NCBI RefSeq assembly: GCF_030161615.1
Contig: NZ_BSUN01000001.1
Coordinates: 186,001-250,000 of the forward strand
From: Demequina litorisediminis
GTDB taxonomy: Bacteria; Actinomycetota; Actinomycetes; Actinomycetales; Demequinaceae
Length of the DNA: 64,000 nt
Direction of reading: 5' to 3'
Part shown: positions 11,430-20,633 of the stretch, in pieces
Position numbering within the stretch: position 1 is the stretch's first letter
Layout of the letters: the number at the start of each line of letters is the position of its first letter
Position numbers and translations under genes: made by a program
The notes under the pieces: generated by a model
What the model was told of the DNA's origin: nothing
Seen by the model: the letters and a program-made list of their open reading frames with translations, nothing else
Database searches by the model: none

Positions 11430-12311
11430 ATGAGCCCCGTGCGCGAGAACATCAGCAAGGGCGTCGTATCGCCGTGGAGAGACGTACCCAAGGACATCGC
11501 CCGTCCCGAGTACGTGGGTCGCAAGAAGGCGGCACGCTGGAACGGTGGCGACGTGCACTCCCCCGAAACGATCGAGAAGATTCGTGTGTCAGCGCGCATC
11601 GCCGCCCAGGCCCTCGCCGAGGTGGGCAAGCACGTGGTCCCCGGCGTGACGACCGATGAACTGGACCGGATCGGACACGAGTTCGTCCTCGACCACGGCG
11701 CGTATCCGTCGACGCTTGGCTATCCGGGTTCCGCCGGGCGGCCCCCTTCCCCAAGGCGCTGTGCACGTCGGTCAACGAGGTCATCTGCCACGGCATCCCC
11801 GATTCCACGATGGTGCAGGAGGGCGACATCGTGAAGGTCGACATCACCGCGTATCTGAACGGCGTGCACGGGGACAATTGCGGATCATTCATCGCAGGCG
11901 AGGGCTCCGCGGAGGCGAAGCAGGCTCGTCGAGGTCACCCACGAGGCGATGATGCGCGGCATCAAGGCAGCCAGGGTGGGCCGCGAAGTCAACGTCATCG
12001 GCCGCGTGATCGAGAAGTACGCGACGCGCTTTGGCTACGAATCGGTGCGCAACTACACGGGCCACGGAGTGGGCCCCGCGTTCCACACCGGGCTCGTGAT
12101 CCCCCACTACGACGCCGCGCCGTACCACGATGACGTGATCGAGCCCGGCATGGTTTTCACCGTGGAGCCGATGCTGTGCATGGGTTCCGAGGAGTCCGAC
12201 GAGTGGGACGACGGCTGGACCGTCGCGACACTTGACGGATCCTGGGTGGCGCAGTTCGAACACACCATCGTCATCACCGAAGAGGGCCCGGAGGTTCTGA
12301 CACTGCCATGA
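11430..12311 (+). CDS. map: Methionine aminopeptidase, type I (two compensating frameshifts)
   Basis: MAP removes the initiator methionine from new proteins and is essential. The metal ligands are visible: the two Asp in [18 protein letters not shown], His in [11 protein letters not shown], and Glu in VEPML and in FEHTIVIT. The actinobacterial N-terminal extension before SPETIEKIR is present, with total length about 293. Breaks are near 11748 (a C run one base short) and near 11927 (CAG-CTC read as CAGGCTC). Between GY and [12 protein letters not shown] there are about seven residues that the family normally lacks, so more may be wrong there. The stop overlaps the ppgK start. Confidence 0.93.
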
Positions 12312-13130
12312 GCAAGCGCATCGCACTGGGAATCGACATCGGCGGCACCGGCATCAAGGCGGCCCCCGTCAACCTCAAGACCGGAGAGTTCACCGAGGAG
12401 CGCTACCGGATCCCCACCCCCGACCCCGCCACGCCCGAGGCGATCGCCAAGACGGTTGCCAAGTGCATCGCCAGGTTTGAACCCAGCCGCAAGACCGCGG
12501 TGGGGGTGTGCTTTCCCGGGGTGATCCAGAACGGCGTGGTGAAGACCGCGGCGAACGTGGACGAGTCGTGGATCGGTACCAATCTGCGCACCATCATCCG
12601 TGAGTACTCGGGCCACGACGTGTACGTGCTCAACGACGCCGACGCTGCTGGGTTCGGTGAGCACCACTTTGGCGCGGCCCACGGGCGCGATGGCTCGGTG
12701 CTGATGACGACGCTCGGCACCGGCATCGGCACCGCGCTGATCGTGAACGGCGAACTCGTCCCCAACCTCGAGATGGGCCACATCCTCATCGATGGCCAGG
12801 ACGCCGAGCACATGGCGGCCGAGTCGGCCCGCGAGCGTCTTGGCCTCGACTGGGAGGGCTGGACTGCGAACCTCCAGAAGTACTACTCCGAGATGGAGCG
12901 GCTGCTATGGCCGGACCTCATCATCGTGGGCGGCGGGGTGTCGAAGTCCCACCACATGTTCCTGCCGCACCTCACGCTGCGTGCACCGATCGTGCCCGCG
13001 GAGCCTGCGCAACGGCGCAGGAATTGTGGGGGCGGCGGCGTTCGCGTACGAGCAGTTCCAGCGCGATGAAGCCAAGCGCAAGGCGGACAAGAAGGCCGCC
13101 GCGAAGGCCGAGAAGAAGCGCGACTCCTAG
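12308..13130 (+). CDS. ppgK: Polyphosphate glucokinase, ROK family (one frameshift)
   Basis: The enzyme phosphorylates glucose using inorganic polyphosphate or ATP. Evidence is the phosphate loop [38 protein letters not shown] and the length of 274 residues. PPGK-type features include the absence of the ROK zinc motif and the sequence [16 protein letters not shown]. It ends in a strongly basic tail (residues about 252-274, mostly Lys, Ala and Arg) that could help bind polyphosphate; that is inference. The frame breaks near 13005 (GAG-CTG read as GAGCCTG). ATG overlaps the map stop, indicating coupling. Confidence 0.9.
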
Positions 13131-13148
13131 GCGGCGCTCCGGCGCCCT

Positions 13149-14592
13149 TTACGCGTCGAGCGAGTCGTCCAGGTCCGGACCGCGTGCGGCGCGGCGCCGA
13201 CGACGGTGCCCGGGCATCGGCCGCACGGGCCCCACGGTACGCCGCGGGACGGGCTGCCCTGCCCCCGTCCGGACCAGGTGGGGCGCCCGTGGCGTGATGG
13301 CGACCATGCCGGGCACCATGCACGTGAGGGCGACAAGCATGTACCAGCCACCCTCGACGAGGAGGCGTGACTCCGACAGCGCCTGGGTGCCGAGGGCGCC
13401 GATGAGCAACACCCAGCCCACGGGAATCCAGGAGGCCTGGGAGTCGCCGCGCTGGACCACTCCCCAGGCGCGGAAGAACACGGACGCCACGAGGAATCCG
13501 AGCAGGATGAGGCCGACGACCCCGAGCCTGGAGCCAGGCGTCGAGGAAGGCGTTGTGCGCGTGCGTGGCACGATCGGTGGTCTCGTCCACCACCGTCGAG
13601 TATGGCTCGGCCCAGACCGGCCAATAGGCGACGAAGCCCCACCCCTCGACGCGCTCCTGGGCGATGTCGATGACGCGCTGCCAGATCTCGGTGCGGTTCG
13701 TCAGGTCCGAGTCGCGGTCCAGCATGGACAGCATGACGTCCTTGTAGCGGACGGCCAGCCATCCGGCCACGGCCGATGCCCCCAGCAGATAGGCGGAGAC
13801 GGTCGCCCGGCCGTGATGATCCGCGGCGCGCACCACGAGCGCACAGCCGAACAGCACCGCCACGACGAGGCCCATCAAGGCGACCGTGGCGGACTGAGTG
13901 AGCAAGAGCACCGCGACCGACACGCCGAGCGTGATGAACGCATTGCGGCGGCTCACCCGGCGCTCGAGGTACAGGATGAACGCGAGAATCGCGGTGATGA
14001 GCGCCATCGCGGCGAACGGGTTGCGGTTGCCCACAAAGCCCTGGATCGGGCCGCCCTCCATCAGGTTGTTCTCGGACCACAGGAACGGCGACGTGTCCTG
14101 GTCGAGGCCCGCGAGCGAGTCGAGATCACCCACGAGCGGGTGCACCGAATGGTGCACGAATGCAGCCACGTAGAGTTCGAAACTCACGCCCAGCAGCAGC
14201 GACCACTGGAAGCCGCGGTAGAGCAATTCAAGGAACCGCGACGTGCCGAAGTGTTGCACCGTCACTATCGCGCAGTACGTCGTGGCGACGGTGACAATGG
14301 CGGCGAGCACCGTCACCGTGGGAGTGGCGGACCAGATGGCGCTCAGCGCCGTCAGCGCGACAAACCCAAAGACCACGATGGACAACTTCATGCGCGCTGC
14401 GGAAGGCCGGAACGCGATCACCACTGCCGTCACGGTGACGGCCGCCAGCACTCCGTACAGTGCCATACCCAGCAGATAGCGGAAACCCTGGCCGGACATC
14501 AAGAAAACGATGGACCACACCGCGACGGCGTCCCGTCCGCGCGCAGACGTCAGCCATCGCATGGCTGACTCGCGGGCGGTTCGGGTGCTCAT
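13149..14592 (-). CDS. O-antigen ligase/polymerase-like membrane protein (one frameshift)
   Basis: About 481 residues with ten or more predicted membrane helices and one large extracytoplasmic loop around residues 180-225 (HPLVGDLDSLAGLDQDTSPF). This is the Wzy/WaaL-type topology of proteins that polymerise or ligate surface glycans. The phrase THAHNAFLDAWLQLG is the usual Wzy_C His-containing signature. The break near 13529 (CAG-CTC read as CAGGCTC) lies inside that signature. The C-terminus after the last helix is basic. The start is the ATG seven bases after AGAGGAGGA. No glycan biosynthesis genes are adjacent, so the substrate is unknown. Confidence 0.8.
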
Positions 14593-14924
14593 GTCGCGTC
14601 CTCCTCTGGGCATGAAGCGAGGGATGGTGGTGGCGGCCGGCGAGGCGACATTGAACGCGCGATCGCCGGCGCGCGAAGAAGCGCACACCGACGAGACCTG
14701 TTCAGAGTGTACCGGGGGCCGTCTGATCCTGCACGAAGTGTCTGCTATTTCCGGCGTGCGGGACGCGATGACAACGAACGAACCCGCGCGAATGTGGCAA
14801 TTCTCAAAGTTCGCCCTGAATCCACGGCGTGGCGTGACTTTTGCTCACATTTCGTGCCATGATGAATGCGATGCGTGAATGGCGCGCCGCTTCCCCCGAT
14901 GCGAGCCTGCGCCTCGATGGCATC
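14593..14924. other. Intergenic region without a supported gene
   Basis: No frame here shows protein-like composition or a family motif. The first part must contain the promoter of the minus-strand ligase-like gene. The remainder is AT-richer than its surroundings around 14740-14870, for example TTTTGCTCACATTT, and may include regulatory sites. A short frame at 14510-14878 was examined and not accepted. Confidence 0.4.
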
Positions 14925-14964
14925 CGACCCCGGTGTCGCTAGCCCCCTTGCGACGCCGGGGTCG
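14925..14964. terminator. GC-rich inverted repeat, possible structural terminator
   Basis: A 15-bp stem, CGACCCCGGtGTCGC against GCGACgCCGGGGTCG, closes a 10-base loop. One T-G wobble interrupts it. No U-run follows on either strand, so termination is only a guess. Confidence 0.45.
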
Positions 14965-14989
14965 TCTCATGTCCGGACGCAAAAAGACA

Positions 14990-15031
14990 GCGGCCGCCCA
15001 CCCTCCCGCGGCGGAGGGAACAGGCGGCCGC
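14990..15031 (-). terminator. Intrinsic terminator of the membrane-protein gene
   Basis: A 9-bp GC stem, GCGGCCGCC/GGCGGCCGC, lies just after the stop codon of the minus-strand gene ending at 15045. Read on the minus strand, the stem is followed by TGTCTTTTTG, a T-tract typical of an intrinsic terminator. Confidence 0.65.
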
Positions 15032-15044
15032 TTCACGCGGGCCG

Positions 15045-16043
15045 TTAAGCGACGCTGGCTCCCGTCGCATCGACCGTGGAGGCTGCGAGCCTCCTGGCAC
15101 TGAGCCATGCGCTGAGCCACAGCAACACGACTCCGATCGCAAGCCACGAGCAGAGCACCATGAGCGGCTGGGCGATGGCGGCACCGTCAAAGAAGGCCAC
15201 GTTGCGCAGGAGCGTGCCGGTCGCTCCCGGCGGCAGCAGCTGGCCGATGGTGCCCCAGGGCCGGGGAAGCAACTCCGGCGCGCTCGTCAGCCCGGACAGC
15301 GGATTGCCCAGGAGCACCACGAGCACAGCGCCGATCGCGATGCCTGGCTTACCCAGCAGGCTCTCGAGCCCGAGCACCGTCATGCCGGTGGCGACGATCC
15401 CGAGCGTCGCGGCCGCGGCGCTGGCCCAGAAGTTGCCCGTCAGCGTGCCGAAAGCGAACTCGAGAATGGCCGTCATCGCAAGACCCGCCACAACGCCGAA
15501 GGTTGCCATGGTGACGAGGCGCTGTCGCGTGCCACGGATCACGAGAGTGGTGGCGACGCCTGCCATGAACCCGCCGAGTGCGATGGGCAGCGCTCCCGCG
15601 GAGAGGCCGACGCCCTTGGGGTCATCCTCAGAGGTAGGCACGACGTCATTCACGGTCACCTCCACGCCCGCCTGAGCAGCAACAGCTTGCCCCATGGCGG
15701 TGAGGGCAGCCGCGACCGTGGGGGATGCCGCCGAGGCTACGTCGACGGTGAGGCCGTCGGACCCCGGGATCAGGGCACCGTAGACCTCACGATCCCGAAT
15801 GGACTGTTCGGCTGCGGCAGCGTCCGTCACAGCCATGACGTCAAACGCGCCGCCTTGCGCAGCGTCGAGCGTGGACTCCAGCGCGCCGACCGTGGCCTCG
15901 TCGCCGACGATTGCCAGCGGGACGTCACGCGGCTCGGAGTTGATGGCCGGAAGGCCAAAGCACAGCAGCATGACGGAGAGCAGGAGCGACAGGCCGACGG
16001 CAAGCCCGCCGATGGTGCGCCCCGTGCTGGGGGTGGTGGACAT
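15045..16043 (-). CDS. ABC-2/YhgE-like membrane protein
   Basis: A 332-residue protein with one N-terminal membrane helix (residues 12-32), an extracytoplasmic domain of about 140 residues and a C-terminal block of five or six helices. This is the architecture of ABC-2-type permeases and YhgE/Pip-like proteins. No ATPase gene is adjacent. The gene has no frame break, and an AGCT site near 15237 reads normally. It is divergent from a TetR gene across an operator-like palindrome, so TetR probably represses it. It may export a small molecule or a cell-envelope factor. Confidence 0.8.
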   Translation of the reverse strand: MSTTPSTGRTIGGLAVGLSLLLSVMLLCFGLPAINSEPRDVPLAIVGDEATVGALESTLDAAQGGAFDVMAVTDAAAAEQSIRDREVYGALIPGSDGLTVDVASAASPTVAAALTAMGQAVAAQAGVEVTVNDVVPTSEDDPKGVGLSAGALPIALGGFMAGVATTLVIRGTRQRLVTMATFGVVAGLAMTAILEFAFGTLTGNFWASAAAATLGIVATGMTVLGLESLLGKPGIAIGAVLVVLLGNPLSGLTSAPELLPRPWGTIGQLLPPGATGTLLRNVAFFDGAAIAQPLMVLCSWLAIGVVLLWLSAWLSARRLAASTVDATGASVA

Positions 16044-16066
16044 GTTTCCTCCCAAGGAGTTTCGTA

Positions 16067-16086
16067 GATACGAAACGTATCGTATC
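16067..16086. promoter_or_regulatory. TetR operator candidate (overlapping palindromes)
   Basis: GATACG-AAA-CGTATC is a perfect 6-bp inverted repeat, and a second CGTATC follows, sharing one base with the first. It lies between the divergent starts at 16043 and 16132, where a TetR dimer would block both promoters. Assignment is by position and symmetry only. Confidence 0.6.
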
Positions 16087-16131
16087 TTATGAGTCCGACT
16101 AGAGTGGCGCGAGAGACTCAGGAGGACCACC

Positions 16132-16715
16132 GTGGACCAGGCACCGCAACGTCGGCGACGTGACGCCGAGCCTGCTGGAAGCGATCCGCGAGGCGGTGAG
16201 AGGAGAGATCGCCGACCTGGGCTTCGCGGGCCTCACCTTCGAAGGCGTCGCACGCAGGGCACACACCTCCAAGCCCGTGCTGTACCGCCGGTTCGCGACG
16301 CGGGCCGAGATGGCGATCGACGCCTTCATCCCGCACCGCTTCGCCACCCCTCCCGCCCCCGTGACAGGCCACCTCCACGATGATGTGGTCGCCCTACTCT
16401 CCGGCATGGCGGCTCGCGTCACCCGCGAGGATGTGACCACCATGCGCGGCATCATCGGCGAGGTCGATGAGTCCCTCATCGAACACGTCGGCGCCCTCAC
16501 GTTCTCGCAACTGGACGACTGGCTTCACGCCGTGTTCGACGCCGCGCGCGCCCGTGGCGACCTGGGGCCGCAACCCGTGCCCGCATCGGCCACCCGCACC
16601 GTCGTGGCCGTCCTCAGGCATGGTGATCTTCAGCCGTGCTGCGGGCACCGAGCCGGACTTCGCACAGATCGCGCGCGAGGCACTCGTCCCCATGCTGCGC
16701 GCCGCGACGGCCTGA
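16132..16715 (+). CDS. TetR-family transcriptional regulator (two frameshifts)
   Basis: The restored protein is about 194 residues. The N-terminal helix-turn-helix reads GFAGLTFEGVARRAHTSKPVLYRRFATRAEM, typical of TetR DNA-binding domains. The GTG at 16132 is chosen because AGGAGG sits six bases upstream; translation then continues AELLEAIREAVRGEIADLG once the AGCT break near 16172 is repaired. A second indel near 16614 occurs in an AGCAT context. The C-terminal ligand domain is not specific enough to predict an effector. It probably controls the divergent membrane-protein gene and itself. Confidence 0.85.
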
Positions 16716-16743
16716 GTTCGCCGGCCGCGCCTACAGTGCGGCC

Positions 16744-17338
16744 ATGACCTTCGCCGACTCCCCCGTCCTCGAGAACGCCCGCGTCCGCCTCGAGCCCCTC
16801 GGCCAGCACCACTGTGATGCCCTGGCCGAGGCGGTGGCCGTCGACGATCTCTGGCGCACCTGGGTGACCACCGTGCCGGCGCCTCACGACATGCAGGAGG
16901 AGATCGATCGCCGGCTCGCGCGTCAGGCAGCAGGCGAGATCGCAGCCTGGGCCATCGTGAACCCCGCGTCAGGCAGCGCGGTAGGCATGACCACGTACCT
17001 CAACCTCGACACCCCCAACCGACGGCTCGAAATCGGTTCCACCTGGTTGGGGCGCGACGCACAACGTACGGGCATCAATCCCGCCGCGAAGGCTCCTGCT
17101 CCTGGCCCGCGCCTTCGACGACCTCGGATGCTACGCCGTCGAGTTCCGTACGCACTGGCACAACCACCAGTCACGTGCCGCCATCGCGCGCCTGGGCGCC
17201 AAGCAAGACGGCGTGCTGCGCTCTCACGTGGTGTGGAAAGACGGGACACTCCGTGACACCGTCGTGTTCTCCATCATTGCGCCCGAGTGGCCAGCCGCCC
17301 GAGCCGCGCTGACAGCACGGCTCGACGCAAACGCGTAG
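16744..17338 (+). CDS. GNAT N-acetyltransferase (one frameshift)
   Basis: A RimJ/RimL-like acetyltransferase of about 198 residues. Visible family elements are the opening VRLEPLGQHHCDALAEA, the strand SGSAVGMTTYLNLD, and the later region FRTHWHNHQSRAAIARLGAKQDG, which includes the conserved N-x-x-S-x-x-A-I-x-x-L-G signature for acetyl-CoA binding and substrate contact. The frame breaks near 17092 (AAG-CTC read as AAGGCTC). It follows TetR by 28 bases and may be cotranscribed. The substrate is unknown. Confidence 0.87.
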
Positions 17339-17364
17339 GGCCGCGCCGCCGGCAGGGGGCCGCG

Positions 17365-18620
17365 CTACTCGACCCCGCCGACCTCCTCGCCCGGCTCAAA
17401 GTTGCCCTCCGCGATGTCCTCCCAGAACTGCGGAAGGCTCCTCCTCAGTCAGCAGCACCGTGGACCCGACGCCGTCGACGCTATAGCCGAGAGACGTGAT
17501 GGGAGGCGTCCCGGTGACCGCCTCCCCACCAAGTCCGGCACGAAGATCGAGGGCAATGGACGCGAGGCCCGTGAAGCCCGTGTTCTCGTCGACACGGAAG
17601 GCGCCGAGGGTGGCCTCCGTGACCGGCAGGAGCCTGGTCGGGTTCAGCACCGTGGACGGGCTCAGGATCTCCTCGGCAACGGCCGCGACCACCTGACGTT
17701 GCCGCTCTGCGCGTCCAATGTCTCCGAGGGGATCGGAGTAGCGCATCCGCGAGAACGCCAGCGCGGTCTCGCCATCGGCCACGTGGCAGCCTGCCTCCCA
17801 CTCGAGGTGGGACTTCTCATCCGAAACGTCTTCGTCGTAGCAAAGCTCGACGCCACCCACCGCGTCAACCATGTCTTCGACACCGGACAGGCCAATCTCC
17901 ATGTAGTGGTCCATCGTGAGCCCGGTGAGTTCCTCGACCGTCTCCACGAGCAACTGAGGGCCGCCAAAGGCGAAGGCGGCATTGATCTTGTTCTTGTCGT
18001 GCCCGGGGATAGACACGTACGAGTCGCGCGGAATCGAGATCAGCGCGACGGGTCCGGACTCGGGCTTGTGCAGCACCATGATCGTGTCGGTACGGGCACC
18101 CTCGGTGCCATCATCGCCATCCCAACCCTCACGCGAGTCGGAGCCAACAATCAGCGTGGTCGTGCCCGGCGTGTTGTCTGCGCCAGAGAGCGCATCAACG
18201 TGGTTGATCTGGCCGTTGACCCACACCATGAACACGAGGAAGAGGGCGACCAGAATCGCGAGAATCACGAGGGCCACGGTGCAGCAGCGATGCTTGCGGC
18301 GTCTGCGAGGCGCGGGCGCCGCGCCACCATACTTCTCGCCGTAATCCGGGTCCTGCTGTGCGACGTAGTACCCCTGCGACGCCTGCCGTTGAGGCTGCGA
18401 CGGACGCCCCTGCGACGACCGCGACTGCGGAGGGTAGGCGGGGGCTGCGACTGCACCGGCATCGCACGGGTGGGATCTACCACCGGTTCGTGCGAAGGAC
18501 GAGCCGATGGCCTTGGCGCGGGCACGTGGGTGGAGACGCGCTTGGGGCGCGGCGGCACGGAGGGGGCATGGGCCGGTTGGCGCTGCGCGGAACCTCACGT
18601 TCCTGATCATCCGAAGTCAC
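17365..18620 (-). CDS. LytR-CpsA-Psr glycopolymer transferase (three indels)
   Basis: LCP proteins attach teichoic acid, arabinogalactan or capsule polymers to peptidoglycan. The N-terminus is a Pro/Gln/Ser-rich cytoplasmic tail of about 110 residues, then one membrane helix (TVALVILAILVALFLVFMVW). The LCP domain follows with TLIVGSDSREGW, the Arg/Asp motif GARTDTIMVL, ISIPRDSYVSIPG and FSRMRYSDPLGDIGRAERQ. Start GTG at 18620 gives the opening TSDDQEREVP. Breaks are two C runs one base short in the tail (near 18565 and 18450) and one AGCT site near 17436 close to the C-terminus. Two Cys in the LCP domain (ELCYDED, AGCHV) may pair. Confidence 0.88.
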
Positions 18621-18751
18621 GCCCTGAGGGTAGCCCCGCATCGTCCTCAGACGCGGGAGGCGGCAAGCGCGGGCCGCGGCACGCCACGCCGAACACCCCG
18701 TGGGACGCCCGTCCCAGGCATGATGCGGCCGTTCTGACTAGCGTGGGACCC

Positions 18752-19599
18752 ATGACCGACGAGGCACGGCTGTTCCCCGGCAAGCAATTCATCTCCACCG
18801 TGCTCGACGCACTGGACTCGAAGACCCGCATGACGGGTGGCCTCGCACGAGTGTTCATCATGCGGGCCGCGATGGCGGGCGCGATCATCGGCATCATGTA
18901 CCTCACGGAGTTCGCGGTCTTCGCGGCCTTCGAAGAGTCGCATCTTCCCGGCGTGGGCCACCTGATGGGCGCACTATTCTTTGGCTTCGCGCTCGTCTTC
19001 ATCTACTACAGCAAGTCCGAGGCTCCTCACCTCGAACATGATGATCGTGTCGATCGGCCGCTACCACCGCGCCATCAGCGCCGTGCGCGGCGCCCGGGTG
19101 CTCGTGCTGTGTTACCTCGGCAACTTCATCGGCGGGCTCGTCGTCGCGCTCATGGTGTGGGGCTCCACGCTCGCGTCCGGCGAATTGGGCGTACAGATGG
19201 CCGCGTCCGTCGACACCAAGGCTCGCGTACGTCTCCGATGGCTTCTCGGGAAGCCTTGACCTCTTCATCCGCGCCATGCTGTGCAACTTCATGATCAACC
19301 TCGGAATGCTGATGATCTACAACGGGATGATCAAGAACGAGCTCATGAAGGCGGTCGCCATGATCTCGACGGTGTTCGTGTTTGCCTTTGTGGGCTTCGA
19401 GCACTCGGTGGCCAACACCGTGCTGTTTACCATCCAGGCGTTCCAGGGCGGCCTCGAGTGGGGACTCGCGCTCGGCAACCTCGCCATCGTGCTCGCGGGC
19501 AACATGGTCGGCGGCGGCCTGTTGATTGGCTGGTACTACGCCTACGCCAACGACGACACCCGCCACCTGCGCAAGCGTTCCGCCAGCATCGGCGCCTGA
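18752..19599 (+). CDS. Formate/nitrite transporter family channel (two frameshifts)
   Basis: Homologous to FocA/NirC: pentameric inner-membrane channels for formate, nitrite or hydrosulfide. Restored length is 282 residues with six membrane helices. Helix-break phrases include GALFFGFALVFI, YLGNFIGGLVVALMVW, AMLCNFMINLGMLM and LAGNMVGGGLLIGWYYAY. These are the FNT repeats with Asn-rich helix interruptions. Breaks near 19021 (GAG-CTC) and 19219 (AAG-CTC) are AGCT sites read with an extra G. No formate-lyase or nitrite-reductase gene is near, so the substrate cannot be assigned. Confidence 0.88.
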
Positions 19600-19621
19600 A
19601 AGCCGCCCCGGCAGCGGCCGG

Positions 19622-20144
19622 TTACAGCGGCGTGACGGAGCCCTCGGCGTCGCTGTCGATGGTCGAGGTCCGGCCATGCGCCACGGGGCGACCCTCGTCA
19701 TCGACGCTGACGAAGACCATCTTGTCGATGGTGAGGATCGGGCTGCGGGTGATCATGTTGCGCACCTCGGCGCGCATGGTCAACGACGTGCGGCCGAACG
19801 ACAGCACGGAGATCCCCATCTCGATCATGTCGCCTTGCTTCGCGCTCGAGACGAAGTCGATCTCGGAGATGTACTTGGTGACAGCCTTGCGGTTGCCCAG
19901 CCTGAAGAATCGCGTGAATGGCCGCTTCCTCGTCGATCCACCTCAGCAGCGATCCGCCGAACAGCGCGCCGTGAGCGTTGAGGTCCTCGGGACGGACCCA
20001 GCGGCGCGAACGGAACAGGAGCCGTTCTTGCGCGGGACGGATAGAAACGGGCGAGGTCGGGTCGACCTGGGTGTGCACGAAAGCCTCCGGGTAAGGGCGT
20101 GAGCGAATGTTCAGCACCACGCTGGGCCGGGCATCTTCGACCAT
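19622..20144 (-). CDS. Acyl-CoA thioesterase, hotdog fold (one frameshift)
   Basis: A YciA-like hotdog thioesterase of about 174 residues. The signature HGALFGGSLLRWIDEEAA matches the conserved N/HGxxFGGxLL..D motif whose Asp is catalytic. The C-terminal half continues in another frame with SEIDFVSSAKQGDMIEMGISV. The break near 19899 is CAG-CTG read as CAGGCTG. ATG at 20144 follows GCAGGAG. The probable role is hydrolysis of medium or long acyl-CoA. It converges with the FNT channel. Confidence 0.85.
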
Positions 20145-20189
20145 ACTCCTGCTCACGAAGACCCATGACCAAGGTCCCGATGATGCCTG

Positions 20190-20536
20190 CTAAGCGCGCT
20201 TGATTTTCTCCATGGCCTTGCCGCGGGCGAGGCTCGTCCACGAGCCTTGTCGAGGTAGCGCGCTCGCTGAGTCAGTGGGTCCTCAATGTCCTCGACGCGG
20301 TATCCACAGATGACTCCCGTGATGAGCCCGGCGTTGGGGTTCAAGGTTGCGGCGTCGAAGAAGTCACGGAACGTGGACTGGTCACCGGCGAAGGCGTCGA
20401 TGCGCTCCTTGGTGAACCCCGTCAGCCATGTGATGACCTCATCGAGTTCCTCCTGCGTGCGCCCCTTGCGCTCAACCTTGTGGATGTACAGGGGGTACAC
20501 GGAGGAGAAGGTCAGATCACCGATGTTGCGTCCCAT
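20190..20536 (-). CDS. DUF2200 family protein (two frameshifts)
   Basis: A cytosolic protein of about 115 residues. The sequence FSSVYPLYIHKVERKGRTQEEL, VITWLTGF and ITGVICGYRVEDIEDPLTQ matches the DUF2200 family, which has no known function. The C-terminus restores to YLDKLVDELARGKAMEKIKRA when two inserted bases at 20231 and 20242 are removed. Both lie in AGCT contexts only 11 bases apart, one read AGGCT and the other AGCCT on the coding strand. It lies 45 bases upstream of the thioesterase gene on the same strand, so cotranscription is possible. Confidence 0.8.
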
Positions 20537-20579
20537 GACCCCAGGATAGGACGGCCGATGCGGGCGGCACCACGCAGCA

Positions 20580-20609
20580 CGGCCGCCGCCCCTCGCGGGA
20601 CGGCGGCCG
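20580..20609 (-). terminator. Stem-loop after the trypsin-PDZ gene
   Basis: CGGCCGCCG and CGGCGGCCG form a 9-bp stem around a 12-base loop, 25 bases beyond the stop codon of the minus-strand protease gene. No clear T-tract follows. Confidence 0.5.
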
Positions 20610-20633
20610 CTCTGACTGCCAAGGTGGCCGTGT

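Noticed and set aside
12907..14568. Long plus-strand frame opposite the O-antigen-ligase-like gene
   Set aside because: Same shadow pattern; the minus-strand helices are far stronger evidence.
17620..17650. AGGCT in the LytR-CpsA-Psr gene near 17633 as an error
   Set aside because: The coding frame reads PTRLLPVTEA continuously; this occurrence is natural.
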